Of a stretch of 7,512 bases of DNA, positions 6,156-7,512 are shown one piece after another. The notes beneath the pieces were generated by a model that saw only the letters and a program-made list of their open reading frames with translations, ran no database searches and was not told the DNA's origin. Position numbers and translations under genes: made by a program. Source of the stretch: an uncultured Gemmatimonadota bacterium (GTDB taxonomy: Bacteria; Gemmatimonadota; Gemmatimonadetes; Gemmatimonadales; Gemmatimonadaceae); assembly GCA_946887155.1 (NCBI GenBank), contig CAMPKM010000128.1:1-7512 (forward strand). Direction: 5' to 3'. Each line of letters opens with the position of its first letter. Positions within the stretch are counted from its first letter, which is position 1.

Positions 6156-7361
6156 TCAAGGACATGCGCTTTTCACCGCGATGGCGGGACGCACGTCACG
6201 CAGCCCGAGAACGTTTGGCAACGCACCCGTCGTCAGGAATCGCATGCCGGTTGAATCGGCACCGAGCCGGCTGCGCAACTCGACCGTGATCGAGTCGATC
6301 GACCGCCACGCGAGTGTCGTATCGCGCACCGGGCCGTACGTGCGCGTACGATACCAGGCCGGATCGCTGAGTACCGGAACCTGCTGCGGCAGCAGCTCCA
6401 CCCGATCAGGATTTTCGGCGCGCCGTTCGGCATCGGTCGTCGGCGTGCCAGTGTAAAGCCGGTAACACGACGTAACTGCCGCTGCACCCGGCACCGCCGG
6501 AGCAATCCGGGCGCGGGCGCCAAACGACGGCGGCGGCGCGTTCACAGGAATCGTGTCCGGACGCAACTGCTGGAACCCCTGTAGCTGACCCACCGTCCCC
6601 TGTTGTCGAAGCTGCTGCTGCATCGGCGCCACCTGGTCCGTGCGCGCCAACTCCCGGCGCGATGCTGCCTGACGAGTGCGGTCGGCCAGGCCAGAATCGG
6701 CCAATTTCACCTCATTCGCCGCCGCCTTGCCGGCCAGCGCCGTGCTGGCCGCCACCTTTCGTTCGGCTGCGCTGTCGGCCGCGGGTGCAACCGGCACGGG
6801 CGACGGTGCCGCTCGCCGCGCGGTTGCCTCGATTCTGTCGTCCCGCGCCGGAGCTTCCCGCGCCGGAGCTTCCCGCGCCGGCGCTTCCCGCGTCAGGCTT
6901 GCCGCATCGCTCGCGGCTGGGGCAGTTGCCATGCGGTCAACACTATCTGGAAGCGGCTGCACGGCATCGGCAGCCTGTTCGGCCAACGGACTCTTCGCGC
7001 TGTCGGGCGCCGAGCGCCACACCATCGTCGAGACACCGGCGACGAACATGATCGACGCCGCGGCGACGATGCGCCGGTCGTTCCACCAGGTTCGCTTCTT
7101 CTGACTGTGCCGGGCTCGAAGTGCCGCCAACTGGTCGACGTTCCCCGAGCTGCCCGGAATCACGCCCGCGGGAACCGTGTCCAGCGACGACAGGATCCGT
7201 GACGACGCGGCAATCAGGCCACGCGCCTCGGCAACCAGCGCCGCGCACTCGGGGCATGTATTCGACGCGGCTTCGACCCCCGCCGACTCGTCAGGCGGCA
7301 GTGCGCCATCGAGCCAGGCATGGATCGTGCCTTCGTCCAGGTGTTCATGTCTATCGGTCAT
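6156..7361 (-). CDS. Membrane-anchored zinc-finger-type anti-sigma factor with long periplasmic region
   Basis: A 401-residue single-pass protein expected to sequester the ECF sigma factor encoded just upstream. The N-terminal domain (HLDEGTIHAWLDGALPPDES, then CPEC at 36-39) matches anti-sigma ZAS/zf-HC2 domains, but the His expected four residues before Cys36 is Ala32. The transmembrane helix is about 98-115 (VAAASIMFVAGVSTMVW). Outside it come an Ala/Pro/Arg-rich linker with three REAPA units (158-172), a Gln-rich stretch (about 248-265), and a C-terminal domain bounded by Cys299 (SCYRLY) and Cys400 (SACP). The start is ATG at 7361, with GGTGGAG six bases upstream; an ATG two codons earlier abuts that GGAG and is less likely, and a still longer open frame runs back into the sigma gene. 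The start overlaps the sigma stop by 11 nt, typical of coupled sigma/anti-sigma pairs. Confidence 0.85.
   Translation of the reverse strand: MTDRHEHLDEGTIHAWLDGALPPDESAGVEAASNTCPECAALVAEARGLIAASSRILSSLDTVPAGVIPGSSGNVDQLAALRARHSQKKRTWWNDRRIVAAASIMFVAGVSTMVWRSAPDSAKSPLAEQAADAVQPLPDSVDRMATAPAASDAASLTREAPAREAPAREAPARDDRIEATARRAAPSPVPVAPAADSAAERKVAASTALAGKAAANEVKLADSGLADRTRQAASRRELARTDQVAPMQQQLRQQGTVGQLQGFQQLRPDTIPVNAPPPSFGARARIAPAVPGAAAVTSCYRLYTGTPTTDAERRAENPDRVELLPQQVPVLSDPAWYRTRTYGPVRDTTLAWRSIDSITVELRSRLGADSTGMRFLTTGALPNVLGLRDVRPAIAVKSACP
6841..6885 (-). repeat. Three 15-bp in-frame repeats encoding REAPA units
   Basis: Plus-strand units at 6841-6855, 6856-6870 and 6871-6885 are identical except for one base in the third (gagct versus gcgct). 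A fourth copy at 6886-6900 is degraded. The unit length is a multiple of three, so copy changes lengthen or shorten the periplasmic linker of the anti-sigma factor by five residues without breaking the frame. Confidence 0.85.
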
Positions 7362-7509
7362 GTTCATCTCCACCGGCGGCTCGCCGCCCGTCGCCCGCCT
7401 GCAGCGCCTCGTACGATTCCGCCAACCTGCGTCTCGCGCGCGCCAGGGTCGTTCCGACCGAACCCACCGAGAGCACCAGCGCCGCCGCAATTTCCTCGTA
7501 ATTCAATCC
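7351..7509 (-). CDS. ECF sigma factor region 4, C-terminal part of the gene; possibly disrupted
   Basis: Fifty-two codons, followed by TAG at 7353-7351, encode GLNYEEIAAALVLSVGSVGT, then TLARARRRLAESYEALQ and a Gly/Arg tail. The first part is the helix-turn-helix of sigma region 4, which contacts the -35 element: EEIA, then a turn, then the TLARARRRL recognition helix. The rest of the gene lies beyond the right edge. The three bases at 7512-7510 read TAA in this same frame, at the position where family members usually have an acidic or polar residue before GL. Either the gene carries a nonsense mutation or other disruption, or the last bases of the window are in error. The stop overlaps the anti-sigma gene, so this is that protein's likely partner. 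Region 4 is clear; intactness is not. Confidence 0.75.
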   Translation of the reverse strand, partial: GLNYEEIAAALVLSVGSVGTTLARARRRLAESYEALQAGDGRRAAGGDEHDR

Positions 7510-7512
7510 TTA

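Noticed and set aside
5226..6254. 342-residue plus-strand open frame overlapping the flippase-like gene
   Set aside because: Arg/Gly/Ala-rich, out of frame with a clear membrane protein; a compositional shadow.
6841..6900. CRISPR-like repeats
   Set aside because: The units are contiguous, 15 bp and in frame within a coding region, with no spacers.

Overview
This window looks like chromosomal DNA from a high-GC, didermic bacterium. Gemmatimonadota or a close relative is my best guess; it is an inference from gene style, not from a marker gene. The clues are a Bacteroidetes-style ECF sigma / FecR / STN-TonB receptor system in a GC-rich genome, a neighbouring zinc-finger-type anti-sigma factor with a long low-complexity periplasmic part, and frequent GTG/TTG starts with weak Shine-Dalgarno sequences. 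No tRNA, rRNA, CRISPR array, transposase or integrase was seen.

Layout. (1) Positions 1-422, minus strand: the N-terminal 140 residues of an unrecognised lipoprotein, running off the left edge. (2) Positions 586-1152, minus strand: a FecI-like ECF sigma factor. (3) Positions 1153-1406: a divergent control region, including a 12-codon mini-ORF whose stop overlaps the next start codon. (4) Positions 1407-2504 and 2501-5035, plus strand: a FecR-type anti-sigma/signal transducer and an STN-domain TonB-dependent receptor, joined by a GTGA overlap. (5) Positions 5035-5145: a tandem array of four heptanucleotides fused to the receptor stop codon, then a GGGCC/GGCCC hairpin. (6) Positions 5146-6144, plus strand: a flippase-like (lysylphosphatidylglycerol synthase transmembrane, UPF0104) membrane protein. 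(7) Positions 6156-7361, minus strand, converging on the previous gene with an 11-bp gap: a membrane-anchored anti-sigma factor with a degenerate zinc-finger motif. (8) Positions 7351-7509, minus strand: sigma region 4 of a second ECF sigma factor that overlaps the anti-sigma start. The last three bases of the window read as an in-frame TAA just before this segment.

How the genes work together. Genes 2 and 4 form a complete cell-surface signalling unit. A ligand loads the receptor, the receptor's periplasmic STN domain signals to the FecR C-terminal domain, and FecR controls the ECF sigma factor, which probably transcribes the receptor operon. The ligand is not evident from sequence. Genes 7 and 8 form a separate sigma/anti-sigma pair. 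The flippase-like gene sits between the two units and has no obvious link to either.

The less ordinary signals are the heptamer array, the strong confinement of the rare TTA codon to the context GTTAGG, the apparent stop in front of sigma region 4, the missing histidine in the anti-sigma zinc motif, and the possible translational coupling leader before fecR. I did not find convincing evidence of a wholly new system.
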